Part shown: positions 25,137 through 34,062 of the stretch, one piece after another | Layout: each line of letters opens with the position of its first letter | Position numbering within the stretch: position 1 is the stretch's first letter | Source: Sphingomonas insulae | GTDB taxonomy: Bacteria > Pseudomonadota > Alphaproteobacteria > Sphingomonadales > Sphingomonadaceae | DNA: 64,000 nt | Direction: 5' to 3' | Assembly (NCBI RefSeq): GCF_010450875.1 | Contig: NZ_CP048422.1 | Coordinates: 1,519,001 to 1,583,000 of the forward strand | Position numbers and translations under genes: made by a program | The notes under the pieces: generated by a model | Databases searched by the model: none | Told to the model about the DNA's origin: nothing | What the model saw: the letters and a program-made list of their open reading frames with translations, nothing else

Positions 25137-26251
25137 CGACGCCGGCGCAGCGGATACGCGTCATGGTGCGGCGCATGCACCTGTGGCTGGGGCTGGGCGT
25201 CGGCCTGCTGTTCGCCGTCACCGGGCTGACCGGCAGCATCCTCGTCTTCTACCCGACGATCGATGAGGCCTTGCACCCCGGCCTTGCCCGCGTCGCGACC
25301 GGCGGACGACCGCCGTCATGGCAGGCGGTCTATGATGCCCTGCGCCGCGACAATCCGACCCGCGGGGGCGCGTGGCGGATCGAGGTGACGCCAGGCGGCG
25401 GACCGATCCCGATCCGGTATTACCACCCGGCCGAAACGCGGGCGCGGGACTTCGCGCCGCTGATGCTGTGGCTCGATCCGGTCAGCCTCCAAGCCGTCCG
25501 TCGCGGTTATTGGGGCGATTACTGGACGACGTGGATCTATGACCTGCATTACCGGCTGCTGATGCAGAAGCCCGGCGCCATCGCGATGGGGATCGCCGGC
25601 ATCGTGATGGCCGCCATGCTGGTCAGCGGGCTGTGGGCATGGTGGCCACGTACCGGCGGCTGGCGGCGATCGCTCGCCTGGAAACGGGCGGCATCGCGAT
25701 CGCGCCGGCTGTACGACCTTCACAAATGGACCGGCATCGGCGGGGCGATCGTGCTGATCGTGTTAACGGTGACCGGCGTGCTGCTGGACCTGCCCGATCA
25801 GGTCCGGCCGATCGTCCCGCGCGCGTCGCCGCTGTTCGCCACGCCGGTCCTGACAAGCGCGCCCCGGCCGGGCGGTATGCTGGCCCTGGATGGTCTGGTA
25901 GCGCGGGCGCAGGCGGTTTTGCCGGGATCATCGCTCGCCTGGATCGAAACGCCCGCCGACGCACACGGGGTGGTACGGATCAACCTGGCGGCGCCCGGCG
26001 AGCCGAGCCGGCGCTTTCCCCGCAGCAACGTCTGGCTCGACCCCTATGACGGCCGCGTGCTGGCGGTGCGCGACGCGCGGCGGGACAGCGGCGGCGATAC
26101 CCTGCTGACCTGGCTGCACCCCCTGCACGATGGCGAGGCGTTCGGCTTGGCCGGGCGGTGGCTGGTGTTCGTGTCGGGACTGCTGCCCGCGCTACTGTTC
26201 GCCACCGGCCTGTGGCGATGGTGGGGGCGGCGGCGAACCCGCCAATCATAA
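25133..26251 (+). CDS. PepSY-associated transmembrane protein
   Basis: 372 residues starting at GTG 25133, which overlaps the receptor stop by 4 bases (GTGA). Helices lie near 18-40, 137-160, 190-212 and at the end. The motifs MHLWLGLGVGLLFAVTGLTGSILVFYP, DLHYRLLMQKPGAIAMGIAGIVM and LHKWTGIGGAIVLIVLTVTGV are those of the PepSY-TM family, whose conserved His residues may bind haem; the family includes siderophore ferric reductases. In this context it probably reduces the metal of an imported chelate at the inner membrane. The C-terminal HPLHDGEAFGLAGRW is typical too. Confidence 0.88.
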   Translation: MTTPAQRIRVMVRRMHLWLGLGVGLLFAVTGLTGSILVFYPTIDEALHPGLARVATGGRPPSWQAVYDALRRDNPTRGGAWRIEVTPGGGPIPIRYYHPAETRARDFAPLMLWLDPVSLQAVRRGYWGDYWTTWIYDLHYRLLMQKPGAIAMGIAGIVMAAMLVSGLWAWWPRTGGWRRSLAWKRAASRSRRLYDLHKWTGIGGAIVLIVLTVTGVLLDLPDQVRPIVPRASPLFATPVLTSAPRPGGMLALDGLVARAQAVLPGSSLAWIETPADAHGVVRINLAAPGEPSRRFPRSNVWLDPYDGRVLAVRDARRDSGGDTLLTWLHPLHDGEAFGLAGRWLVFVSGLLPALLFATGLWRWWGRRRTRQS

Positions 26252-26287
26252 AAAAAGGCCGCCCGGCAGAAATCGGGCGGCCCGTTT
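26251..26287. terminator. Terminator after the metal-uptake operon
   Basis: A perfect 9-bp stem (26257-26265 with 26274-26282) has AAAAAA on its left and TTT on its right, so it can serve the rightward operon and the leftward receptor fragment. Confidence 0.85.
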
Positions 26288-26327
26288 AGTGCGATCCGGC
26301 GTGTTACAGTCCGATGCGGACACCCGC

Positions 26328-26680
26328 TTAATAACGGCGGCCAAGCGCGTCATACGTGCCTGCATCCGTCTGGATGGGCACTTGCCCGCCCGAAGCGATC
26401 GCCACCAGGTCGGAGTTGAGCGGGAACGACTCGATGACCGTCTGAACCTTGGTCTTGACGTAATTGCCGTCCAGCCAGAGGTTGGCGGCATCGGACACTT
26501 CGACGTTCGCACGACCGGCCGCGACGTAGCGCTCGACCGGCACGGCGAGATAGCGGAAGTCGCAACGGTCGAAGCCGCCGCAGCTCACGCCAGTGCAATT
26601 GACCAGCGAGCCGGTGTTGTCGCTGAACGTCTGATCGCCTGTGTAGATACGGCCGCCGGGTGCGAAGCCCGACAGGACTT
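26328..26680 (-). pseudogene. TonB-dependent receptor fragment
   Basis: On the minus strand, about 115 residues match the middle of sphingomonad TonB-dependent receptors: GGRIYTGDQTFSDNTGSL, then FDRCDFRYLAVPVERYVAAGRANVEVSDAANLWLDGNYVKTKVQ and VIESFPLNSDLV. The frame stops at 26328 soon after QVPIQTDAGTYDALGRRY, far before a barrel would be complete, and upstream (about 26680) the match ends, possibly by frameshift. There is no plug, signal or C-terminal strand. It is a remnant of a larger gene. Confidence 0.7.
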
Positions 26681-26976
26681 GAACAGGTCCTCGTCGCGAC
26701 AACCCCCGCGGTAGCGCTCGAATTTGACAGCATGCCGTTCCAAGACGAATTGGATATTCCTCATTCCGCCCGAGAACGTAATGACTTTTGCCAAACGGTG
26801 CGCACAGGTCTGCCGCAGGAATGCCGTCGCTCGCATGATGGGGGGATGGACAAAGTGGCACGCCCGCTGGCCCATCACCGTACGATGCTGGCTTTCCACC
26901 AATCGACATTTGTCTCGCCGGTGCAGCATTCCGTCGGCCACACGGACCCTTCCGAAGCGTGGCGCGTGTTAGGCGC
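26681..26976. other. Low-GC gap before the MscS gene
   Basis: About 296 bp with less GC than its surroundings by eye. Short frames are open on both strands, none recognisable. It may hold further debris of the receptor gene and the promoter of the channel gene at its right end. Confidence 0.4.
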
Positions 26977-28089
26977 ATGACCATTTTCGACATCGATCTC
27001 GACCTGCCCGGCTGGGCGCAGCGGCTCAGCGGGGTCGCGGCGTTCGTGCTCGCGCTCGCGCTGCTGCACCGCGTTATGCTCGTGGTGTTGCGGCGCCTTG
27101 CCGCGCGTACCGCGACCCGGACCGACGACATCCTGATCGCCCGGCTGGGCCGGCCGACGTTCTGGCTGGTGATCGGCATCGCGCTGGCGGCGTCTGGGCC
27201 GGGGCTGGATCTGCCGCGCTATTGGGAAACGATCTGGCAGCGGGTGCTCGGCCTTGCGATGCCGGCGATATTCGGCTGGATGCTGCTGGCGGCGCTGACC
27301 GCCTATCGCGACCTCAGTGAGGTGCGGTTCGACATCAGCGCGGCGGACAATCTGCGGGCGCGGCGCCGGCGGACGCGAATCGGCATCCTGCACCGGATCG
27401 GCGTATTCCTGCTGGTGATGCTGACCGTCATGATGATGCTGATGAGCATTCCATCGGTGCGCACGATCGGCGTCACGCTGGCGGCGTCGGCGGGCGTCGC
27501 CGGTCTGGCGATCGGTGCCGCGGCCCAGCCGGCGCTGAAGAACCTGATCGCCGGTATCCAGATGGCCTTCACCGAGCCGATCAGGATCGACGACGTCGTC
27601 ATCATCGACAACGAATGGGGACGGATCGAGGATATCCGGCTGACCTATGTCGTCGTGCGCATCTGGGACGATCGCCGGTTGGTGGTGCCGGTGTCCAAAT
27701 TTCTCGAGAACAGCTTCCAGAACTGGACGCGGGAGACGAGCGCGCTGCTGGGGTCGGTGTTCTGGTATCTCGACCCCGCCGCCGACGTGCCGCGCATTCG
27801 CGACAAGCTGGCGGAGGTGGTGCGCGCCAGCCCGCGTTGGGACCAGAGGTTCTTCAATCTCCAGGTCACCGATTCCAAGCCCGACGGGACGATGGAGGTG
27901 CGCGGGCTGATGACGGCCAAGGACGCCTCGACCGCCTTCGACCTGCGCTGCGAGGTGCGCGAGGCGATCTATGCGTTCATCCGCGCGGACATGCCGGAGG
28001 CGCTGCCGCGCGACCGCTTCATGCGTGCGCCGGCTGATCCTCGTCCTGCTGCTCCGGCTCCAGCGGATTTGCCATCAGCGCATCCGTGA
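26977..28089 (+). CDS. Small-conductance mechanosensitive channel (MscS family)
   Basis: 370 residues from ATG 26977. Four or five hydrophobic segments precede the MscS core: the pore helix VTLAASAGVAGLAIGAAAQPALKNLIAGIQMAFTEPI (Gly/Ala-rich, about 165-200), the beta-domain IRIDDVVIIDNEWGRIEDIRLTYVVVRIWDDRRLVVPVS, and a C-terminal alpha/beta domain. It opens under membrane tension in hypo-osmotic shock. Its last 71 bases overlap the end of the convergent otsA gene; trehalose is an osmoprotectant, so the neighbours share a theme though not a transcript. Confidence 0.92.
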   Translation: MTIFDIDLDLPGWAQRLSGVAAFVLALALLHRVMLVVLRRLAARTATRTDDILIARLGRPTFWLVIGIALAASGPGLDLPRYWETIWQRVLGLAMPAIFGWMLLAALTAYRDLSEVRFDISAADNLRARRRRTRIGILHRIGVFLLVMLTVMMMLMSIPSVRTIGVTLAASAGVAGLAIGAAAQPALKNLIAGIQMAFTEPIRIDDVVIIDNEWGRIEDIRLTYVVVRIWDDRRLVVPVSKFLENSFQNWTRETSALLGSVFWYLDPAADVPRIRDKLAEVVRASPRWDQRFFNLQVTDSKPDGTMEVRGLMTAKDASTAFDLRCEVREAIYAFIRADMPEALPRDRFMRAPADPRPAAPAPADLPSAHP

Positions 28090-29434
28090 AGGTCTTGCGC
28101 CACCAGCCGATATCCTCGCGGCTGATGACGTCCATCATCTTGCGCCAGCGCTCGATCCGTTCCTCGCGCGGCATGCGCAGCGCCATCATGATCGCGTCGG
28201 ACATCTCCTCGGCGGAATAGGGGTTGATGAGCACCGCATCGGCAAGCTGGCTGGCCGCGCCGGCGAAGCGCGACAGGATGAGGACGCCGGGGTCCTCCGG
28301 GTTCTGCGCCGCGACATATTCCTTGGCGACGAGGTTCATGCCGTCGCGCAACGGCGTCACCAGCCCGATCTTGGCGGCGCGATAGATGCCGGCGAGTACA
28401 TCGCGCGGATAGCCCTGGTTGACGTAGCGGATCGGAACCCAGTCGATATCAGCATAGGCACCGTTGATCCGGCCCGCGAGCCCTTCCAGGTTGCTGCGGA
28501 TCTTCTGGTAGCTGCCCACCGTCGCGCGGCTGGGCGGCGCGATCTGGAGGAGGGTGACCTCCTTCCGCTCTTCGGGATGCTCGACGAGGAAGCGTTCATA
28601 GCCGAGGAAACGCTCTTCCAGCCCCTTGGAATAATCGAGCCGGTCGACGCCGACGATCATGTCGCGGCCCACGGCGGCATCGCGCATCTGCCGGAACGAC
28701 AGCCGGCCGCGCGTGCTGGTGGCGAGGCCGGCGAATTCCTGCGCATCGATGCCGATCGGACAGGCCATCACCTTCACCTGGCGATCGCCGAGGTGAAGGT
28801 TGCCGTCGATCATCGCGGCACCCAGTTCGTGTTCGGCATAGTCGCAGAACGACTGGAGCCATTCCTCGGTATGGAAGCCGATGACGTCATAGGCGAACAG
28901 GCTGCGCACCAGCGCCTGCGCCTCGGGCAGGATCGACAGCAATCGGCGCGGCGGCCACGGGATGTGGAGGAAGAAGCCGAGACGGTTCTTCGACCCGCGC
29001 TTGCGCAACTCCTCGCCGAGCGGGAACAGGTGATAATCCTGGATCCAGACCGCATCGTCTTCTTCGATCAGTGGCTGGACGGTGTCGGCGAAGCGTTCGT
29101 TGACCCGCTGATATCCGCCGGCGAATTCGCGTTCGTATTCCGCCAGGTCGACGCGATAGTGGAACAGCGGCCACAGCGTGCGGTTGGCATAGCCGTTGTA
29201 ATATTCCTCGATATCCTGTTCTTCGAGGTCGACGGTCGCGGTGGTGACGCCCTGGTTGCGCTGGAAGGTGATCTGGCCGGTATATTCGTCCGTCTGTTCG
29301 CCCGACCAGCCGAACCACATCCCCTTATATTCGCGCAACGCGGAGGCGAGGGCGACGGCCAGCCCGCCCTGCGCGCCGGAGTTGGAGCCGGTCGGCGCGG
29401 ACACACGATTGGATATGATGATGAGACGGCTCAG
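28019..29434 (-). CDS. otsA: Trehalose-6-phosphate synthase, probably CTG start
   Basis: 471 residues if started at CTG 29434, giving (M)[15 protein letters not shown], the usual OtsA N-terminus. No ATG occurs in frame until about 40 residues later, inside the fold (MWFGWSG). The CTG overlaps the TGA of the upstream GH15 gene in the four-base pattern (CTGA), and GGAG lies 9 bases before it. Family marks: [49 protein letters not shown]. It joins UDP-glucose (or another NDP-glucose) to glucose-6-phosphate. A TTG farther upstream is an alternative start. Third gene of otsB-GH15-otsA. Confidence 0.92.
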   Translation of the reverse strand: MSRLIIISNRVSAPTGSNSGAQGGLAVALASALREYKGMWFGWSGEQTDEYTGQITFQRNQGVTTATVDLEEQDIEEYYNGYANRTLWPLFHYRVDLAEYEREFAGGYQRVNERFADTVQPLIEEDDAVWIQDYHLFPLGEELRKRGSKNRLGFFLHIPWPPRRLLSILPEAQALVRSLFAYDVIGFHTEEWLQSFCDYAEHELGAAMIDGNLHLGDRQVKVMACPIGIDAQEFAGLATSTRGRLSFRQMRDAAVGRDMIVGVDRLDYSKGLEERFLGYERFLVEHPEERKEVTLLQIAPPSRATVGSYQKIRSNLEGLAGRINGAYADIDWVPIRYVNQGYPRDVLAGIYRAAKIGLVTPLRDGMNLVAKEYVAAQNPEDPGVLILSRFAGAASQLADAVLINPYSAEEMSDAIMMALRMPREERIERWRKMMDVISREDIGWWRKTFTDALMANPLEPEQQDEDQPAHA

Positions 29435-31239
29435 CGGATCGAACTCCAGGGTTTGGACAACAGGGCGGCACAATTGATCATGCCCACCAACGAATAGGTC
29501 TGCGGGTAATTTCCCCACAATTCCCCCGATGTCGGGTCGATGTCTTCGGAAAGAAGGCCCGCTGCGGTGCGACGTGCCAGCATCTCGTCGAACAGCGCGC
29601 GCGCATCCGCCTCGCGCCCGGTGAAGTGCAGCGCCTCGATCAGCCAGAAGGTGCAGACGTTGAACGCGGTCTCGGGCAGGCCGAAATCGTCCTCGGTGTC
29701 GTAGCGCAGCATGTGACTGCCGCGGCGCAGGCCCTTTTCGACCGCATCGAGCGTACCGATGAAACGCGGATCGCCCGGTTCGAAGAAGCGCAGGTCGAGC
29801 AGCTGGATCAGGCTGGCGTCGAGGTCGTCGCCCGCGAACGTCGCGGACATGCGGTTGGTGTCCGGCCGCCAGGCGCTCGCTTCGATCTGGTTGCGGATGC
29901 GATCGGCGCGATCCTGCCAGAAGTCGCGACGTTCCGGCAGGTCGAGGGCGTGCGCGGCGTTGGCGAGCCGGTCGCACGCCGCCCAGCACATCGCCGAGGA
30001 ATAGGTGTGGACGCTCTGCCGTGTGCGCAGCTCCCATAGCCCGGCATCGGGCTGGTCGTGGAACTGCCAGGCACGCTCGCCGACATGTTCGAGCCGTTCG
30101 AAATCCTCGCGCCCCGACTGGCGGAACAACCGCTGGTCGAAGAAGGCGTGAACGCTGCACAGCACGATCTGGCCATAAGCGTCGTGCTGGATCTGTTCAT
30201 AGGCCTGGTTGCCGACGCGCACCGGTCCCATGCCGCGATAGCCGGCGAGCGCGGGCGCGAAGCGTTCCTCCAGCGTCGCTTCGCCGAGCACGCCGTACAA
30301 CGGCTGGATGTGCCCGCCCGCGGCGCTGTCGACGATGTTGCGGAGGTAGCCGAGATAGCCCTCCAGCACGTCGAGCGCACCCAGCCGGTTGAGCGCCTGC
30401 ACCGTATAATAGGCATCGCGGATCCAGCAGTAACGATAGTCCCAGTTGCGTTCCGACCCCGCATGTTCGGGGATCGATGTGGTGAGCGCCGCGACGATCG
30501 CGCCGGTCTCCTCATGCTGGCACAGCTTCAGCGTGATCGCCGAGCGGATGACGACATCCTGCCATTCCAGCGGGATGGCGAGACCGCGGACCCATTCCTG
30601 CCATTCGGCAGTGGTCTGCGCCAGCATCGCATCGAGCGTTTCGGCAAGGTCGCCGCTGAAGCTTTCGTCCGGACCGAGGAAGAAATGCAGCGGCCGTTCC
30701 AGTCGGAACGTGCGCTCCTCCTGCACCATGCCGATCGGTGCGGTGGTGGTGAGGCGCAGCTGCATCGAATCGAGCAGGATGCGCAGGTGGTTCGATCCGC
30801 CGATCTGTTCGCGGCAGGTGCCGCCCCAGCCGCACGTGGTGCGCAGCTGGACCGTTACCCGCGGCGAACCGTGCACCGGGCGGACGATGCGCGCGAAGGC
30901 GACCGGGCGATACGTCCGCCCCGAACGGGCGAAGCGCGGGCAGAAATCGACCACCTCCAGCACGTTGCCGGCGTTGTCGGTGTGCGTGCTGACCAGGATC
31001 GGAGTGTTGCGGATGTAATGCTGTTCGACGCTGACCGAATTTTCGATCGCGATCGACCAATAGCCGCCATCGGGCTCCGCACCGCCGACCAGCGCCGAGA
31101 ACAGCGGATCGCCATCGACGCGCGGGACGCAGGCCCAGACGAAGCGGCCGGCGCGATCGACCAGGGCGCTGACCTGGCAATTGCCGATCGGCCAGAGATC
31201 CACGGAAACGGCGGATTCAGGGACTGGACCGACGGTCAT
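29431..31239 (-). CDS. Glycoside hydrolase family 15 protein (glucoamylase/trehalase-like)
   Basis: 602 residues from ATG 31239, which overlaps the otsB stop (ATGA). An N-terminal beta domain (DLWPIGNCQVSALVDRAGRFVWACVPR) leads to an (alpha/alpha)6 barrel. Catalytic-region motifs are SERNWDYRYCWIRDAYYTV and, late in the protein, LLSEDIDPTSGELWGNYPQTYSLVG, with the expected acidic residues. GH15 members split terminal glucose from starch or, in some bacteria, trehalose. Position inside a trehalose synthesis operon suggests turnover or balance of trehalose, as with mycobacterial GH15 trehalases; this is inference. No signal peptide, so it is cytoplasmic. Confidence 0.92.
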   Translation of the reverse strand: MTVGPVPESAVSVDLWPIGNCQVSALVDRAGRFVWACVPRVDGDPLFSALVGGAEPDGGYWSIAIENSVSVEQHYIRNTPILVSTHTDNAGNVLEVVDFCPRFARSGRTYRPVAFARIVRPVHGSPRVTVQLRTTCGWGGTCREQIGGSNHLRILLDSMQLRLTTTAPIGMVQEERTFRLERPLHFFLGPDESFSGDLAETLDAMLAQTTAEWQEWVRGLAIPLEWQDVVIRSAITLKLCQHEETGAIVAALTTSIPEHAGSERNWDYRYCWIRDAYYTVQALNRLGALDVLEGYLGYLRNIVDSAAGGHIQPLYGVLGEATLEERFAPALAGYRGMGPVRVGNQAYEQIQHDAYGQIVLCSVHAFFDQRLFRQSGREDFERLEHVGERAWQFHDQPDAGLWELRTRQSVHTYSSAMCWAACDRLANAAHALDLPERRDFWQDRADRIRNQIEASAWRPDTNRMSATFAGDDLDASLIQLLDLRFFEPGDPRFIGTLDAVEKGLRRGSHMLRYDTEDDFGLPETAFNVCTFWLIEALHFTGREADARALFDEMLARRTAAGLLSEDIDPTSGELWGNYPQTYSLVGMINCAALLSKPWSSIR

Positions 31240-31982
31240 TGGCCAAGGCTTTCGGTTGCGGCTTCGAGCCAGGAGAGGGTCTGCGCGACGCCGTCGAGCC
31301 GCCATGTCGCCGCGGTGGCGCGGGGCGCGCCGATCAGCACGCCCGCGCCGCCGAGGTCGCGCGCAGCGATCATCGCGGGTTCGTCGGTGTCGTCGTCGCC
31401 CAGGAACACCGGCGTGCGTCCGGCGAACAACGGCGCCTGCATCAGGGCGTTGAGCGCGGTCCCCTTGTCGGCGCCGGCGACGCGCACCTCGATCATCATC
31501 TTGCCGGTCTGCAAGTGCAGCCCCGCGTCGGCGGCGAGCCCGGTCGCAAGGTCGCGCGCGGCGCCCTCGGCGGCGGGGACGGCGCGATAGTGGAGCGCGG
31601 CACCGAGCGGCTTCTCCTCGACCAGGACGCCGTTTGTTGCAGTTGCGAACGCTTTCATCTGCACGACTATACGGTCGAGGGCGGCGGGTCGTTCCGCGCG
31701 GTCGTGGCGACCGTCGGGCCATGCGACCTCCAGCCCGTGGCTGCCGGAGATGGCGAAATGCGGATCGCCGAACAGCGCGCGGATGCCCGCCACCGGACGC
31801 CCGGAGATGATCGCGACCCGGCCATCGAGCGCCGCACTGAGCCGATCGATCAGCCCGCCCAGCCGGGCATCCACCGCGACGGCATCGGGATGGTCCTGCA
31901 ATTCGACGAGCGTGCCGTCGAAATCGAGGAACAGCGCGGCGTCGCGCAGCAGGTCGGCGGGGGGCGGGGGGAGGTGCGTCAC
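31236..31982 (-). CDS. otsB: Trehalose-6-phosphate phosphatase
   Basis: 248 residues from GTG 31982 (VTHLPPPPADLL); farther upstream codons are Pro/Arg-rich and not like the family. HAD-type marks are LFLDFDGTLVELQDHPDAV (nucleophile Asp in DFDGTL), AIISGRPVAGIRALF, GSHGLEV, and FLGDDDTDEPAM. It removes phosphate from trehalose-6-phosphate. First gene of otsB-GH15-otsA; both junctions use four-base stop/start overlaps, so the three proteins should be made in fixed proportion. The leader region upstream is long (about 500 bp to the next gene). Confidence 0.94.
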   Translation of the reverse strand: MTHLPPPPADLLRDAALFLDFDGTLVELQDHPDAVAVDARLGGLIDRLSAALDGRVAIISGRPVAGIRALFGDPHFAISGSHGLEVAWPDGRHDRAERPAALDRIVVQMKAFATATNGVLVEEKPLGAALHYRAVPAAEGAARDLATGLAADAGLHLQTGKMMIEVRVAGADKGTALNALMQAPLFAGRTPVFLGDDDTDEPAMIAARDLGGAGVLIGAPRATAATWRLDGVAQTLSWLEAATESLGQ

Positions 31983-32048
31983 GCAGCGGCGTGTCGGGGA
32001 TCGGGCGGGGAGGGTCAAGGCGGTGCATGGGCCGCGCCGAGTCGGCCG

Positions 32049-32071
32049 GCGCGGAAGTTGCCGAAGTTGAC
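32049..32071 (-). repeat. 23-bp motif, copy 1 (upstream of otsB)
   Basis: On the minus strand this reads GTCAACTTCGGCAACTTCCG followed by CGC, identical to 50020-50042 upstream of sufS. It contains AACTTC twice, 3 bases apart. TTCC and ACGT also match at the same distance upstream in both copies. It points toward otsB, 67 bases before its start. Confidence 0.7.
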
Positions 32072-32247
32072 GGCACGTGTCGTCCGGAACGCGCCCCCGC
32101 ACCGTCCCGCCGACGAAGCGGGGCGACGGGGCGGCGGGAATGGGCATCGGCGGAAGATATCGTGGCGGCGGCGTGTAGGACAGCGGTTTGTCCTGCCGTT
32201 GGTGGATTGAGGGGTGGGGCTGATGCCAGATCGAGGGTTACTTCCGC

Positions 32248-32274
32248 TTACGCCCAGTTGCGGCCGCTCGTTCC
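32248..32274 (-). promoter_or_regulatory. Possible EcfG-type promoter for otsB
   Basis: On the minus strand GGAAC (32274-32270), 17 bases, then CGTAA. The general-stress sigma factor EcfG of alphaproteobacteria uses GGAAC-N16/17-CGTT, so this matches all but one core base. It would give a leader of about 260 bases. Trehalose genes are frequent stress-regulon members, but the match is short and may be chance. Confidence 0.3.
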
Positions 32275-32479
32275 TCTAATCGCCAGCGCTCGACGGCACA
32301 TTCGGTGAAGCGCAAGCATGCACAATATTCTCATCGCGCACGGCGATCACGCCCGCGGCAGCGGTCTTGCTCAACTTGCTCGTCGTCATTGCTAGCAGCT
32401 GCTGATGCGGGACGGCTTTTGTCGGCCGTTGAGAAAATAAGCTGCTGATGTCACCTGGGTGTTCGAGGAGCGCTGTCAC

Positions 32480-33985
32480 ATGAGTGTACGATCGATATTC
32501 GCTGCATGGTTGGCGGGCGCATCGCTGATTGTGACGGCCACGCTTCCCACCTGGGCGTCTTCGCGTCGGCCTGATGTTGGGACCACCGAGCCGGCGCTGG
32601 CGATCGTGCTACGTCCGGAGACGGACGCATCTCACCGGGTTATCGGCATTAGCATCGAGGAACGGATCACCATGGCCGGGGCACCTCAGCGATTGAGGTT
32701 GTCGGCACCCGTGCGGTTTGCCGGCATGGTGCCAGTCGGCTCGGTCGTCTCTGACTTCACGGTCGCGGATGCCGGCGGACGAGCCAGCACCAGCACCAGC
32801 GAGGTGGCGACCCCTGCCGGTCCAGCTCGACGCTGGACGAGTGACCGCGATCTGAACGGTGACGTGATCGTCCGCTATCGACTGCCGTTGACGCCGTTCG
32901 CGCAAGGCGGGCCGCCCTATGGCATGAAGGCGGCCGGTCTGGGCGTCGCGGGGAATAGCGGCAGCTTGCTTGTACTGCCCGAGATTCAGGGTCTGCGCCG
33001 ATCGACCCTGCATTGGGATTTGTCGCGCATGGCCTCCGGATCCAGCGGCGTCATCGCCGGCGGCACGGATATGCTGATCGTGCATGGGTCGCCCGAGGCC
33101 CTGATCGATCGATGGATAATGGCAGGACCGCTGAAGGCAGGGCAGAAGCGACCCGGCGAAAGCTTCAACGCCTTTACGCTCGGCGCCCCGCCCTTCGATG
33201 CGACGGCAATGATGGCCTGGTCACGCCGGGTCTACACGTCGCTCGCGGACACCTTCGGCTATCTCGGCAAACCTCGTTACCTTCTCGCGATCCGCGCGCT
33301 CGATGCGCCGTCGTTCGCCACTGGCACGGCGTCGGTCGCCAATGGCGCGAGCCTCATCACGGTGGGATCACCGACTTATCTGCCGGGACAAGACGTGGAG
33401 CGGGTAAAAGGAACCATCGCTCACGAGATGACGCACAACTGGGTGGGGCAGTTTGGCGATCGACCAGCTCCCTGGTTCAACGAGGGGCTCACCGTCTACG
33501 TCTCGGCTACGCTGCCATGTGAGGTCGGCCTTCGACAATGGAGCGATTGCGCTGGTGAAATCGGCAAATGGGCCAAGGACTATTACGGCAGCGAGGCACG
33601 GAACTGGACCATGGACAGAATCGAGGCGACACCCTTCGCTTGCGAGGACGTACGACGGGTGCCTTATGGACGCGGCATGATGTACTTCGCCAACCTCGAC
33701 GCGCAGATCCGGGCGGCCTCCGACGGACGTCGGACACTGCTGACGGCGCTGCGCCCGTTGTTCGAAGACCGCCGCGCTGGCCAGCCGCTGACGATGCAAG
33801 GCTGGGAGGCTTGGCTGAAACGCGAACGAGGACCAGACGCGGTCGCCTCGTTCCGCGACACAGTGCTGGAAGGCAGCATGATTGTGCCAGCGCCGAACGC
33901 CTTTGGCGATCGGCTGCGGGCTCGTCCGACTCGCTCGACGAGCGGCGGCCGGACCTACGACGGTTACGAGTGGCAAGCGATTTGA
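32480..33985 (+). CDS. Secreted gluzincin metallopeptidase (M1/M61-like)
   Basis: 501 residues from ATG 32480, with GAGGAG 9 bases before it. A signal peptide ends near WASS (residues about 1-30). The zinc site reads HEMTHNWVGQFGDRPAPWFNEG: HExxH, then a Glu 15 residues on, followed by a Gly. This is the gluzincin pattern with a shorter linker than M1 aminopeptidases (18). The N-terminal half has a beta-sandwich feel with GISIEERITM and no known domain. Codon use seems less GC-biased at third positions than its neighbours. It stands alone; substrate unknown. Confidence 0.8.
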   Translation: MSVRSIFAAWLAGASLIVTATLPTWASSRRPDVGTTEPALAIVLRPETDASHRVIGISIEERITMAGAPQRLRLSAPVRFAGMVPVGSVVSDFTVADAGGRASTSTSEVATPAGPARRWTSDRDLNGDVIVRYRLPLTPFAQGGPPYGMKAAGLGVAGNSGSLLVLPEIQGLRRSTLHWDLSRMASGSSGVIAGGTDMLIVHGSPEALIDRWIMAGPLKAGQKRPGESFNAFTLGAPPFDATAMMAWSRRVYTSLADTFGYLGKPRYLLAIRALDAPSFATGTASVANGASLITVGSPTYLPGQDVERVKGTIAHEMTHNWVGQFGDRPAPWFNEGLTVYVSATLPCEVGLRQWSDCAGEIGKWAKDYYGSEARNWTMDRIEATPFACEDVRRVPYGRGMMYFANLDAQIRAASDGRRTLLTALRPLFEDRRAGQPLTMQGWEAWLKRERGPDAVASFRDTVLEGSMIVPAPNAFGDRLRARPTRSTSGGRTYDGYEWQAI

Positions 33986-34062
33986 CCCGGAAGCCGCCCT
34001 TCCGCCAAAACCCTTGGCAACGGTTCAACGCAGGGAGTTCGCCCCCCGTCAGCTCAACCGGC

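Larger units (their letters stand above)
31983..32479. other. 497-bp divergent intergenic region
   Basis: Lies between otsB and a rightward peptidase gene. It holds a copy of a 23-bp motif (32049-32071), a possible ECF-type promoter for otsB (32248-32274) and a twice-present AGCTGCTGATG (around 32397 and 32441). No credible gene was seen. Confidence 0.6.

Noticed and set aside
26660..26980. 106-codon plus-strand frame before the MscS gene
   Set aside because: It has no recognisable family or ribosome site and overlaps the receptor remnant; kept only as possible debris.
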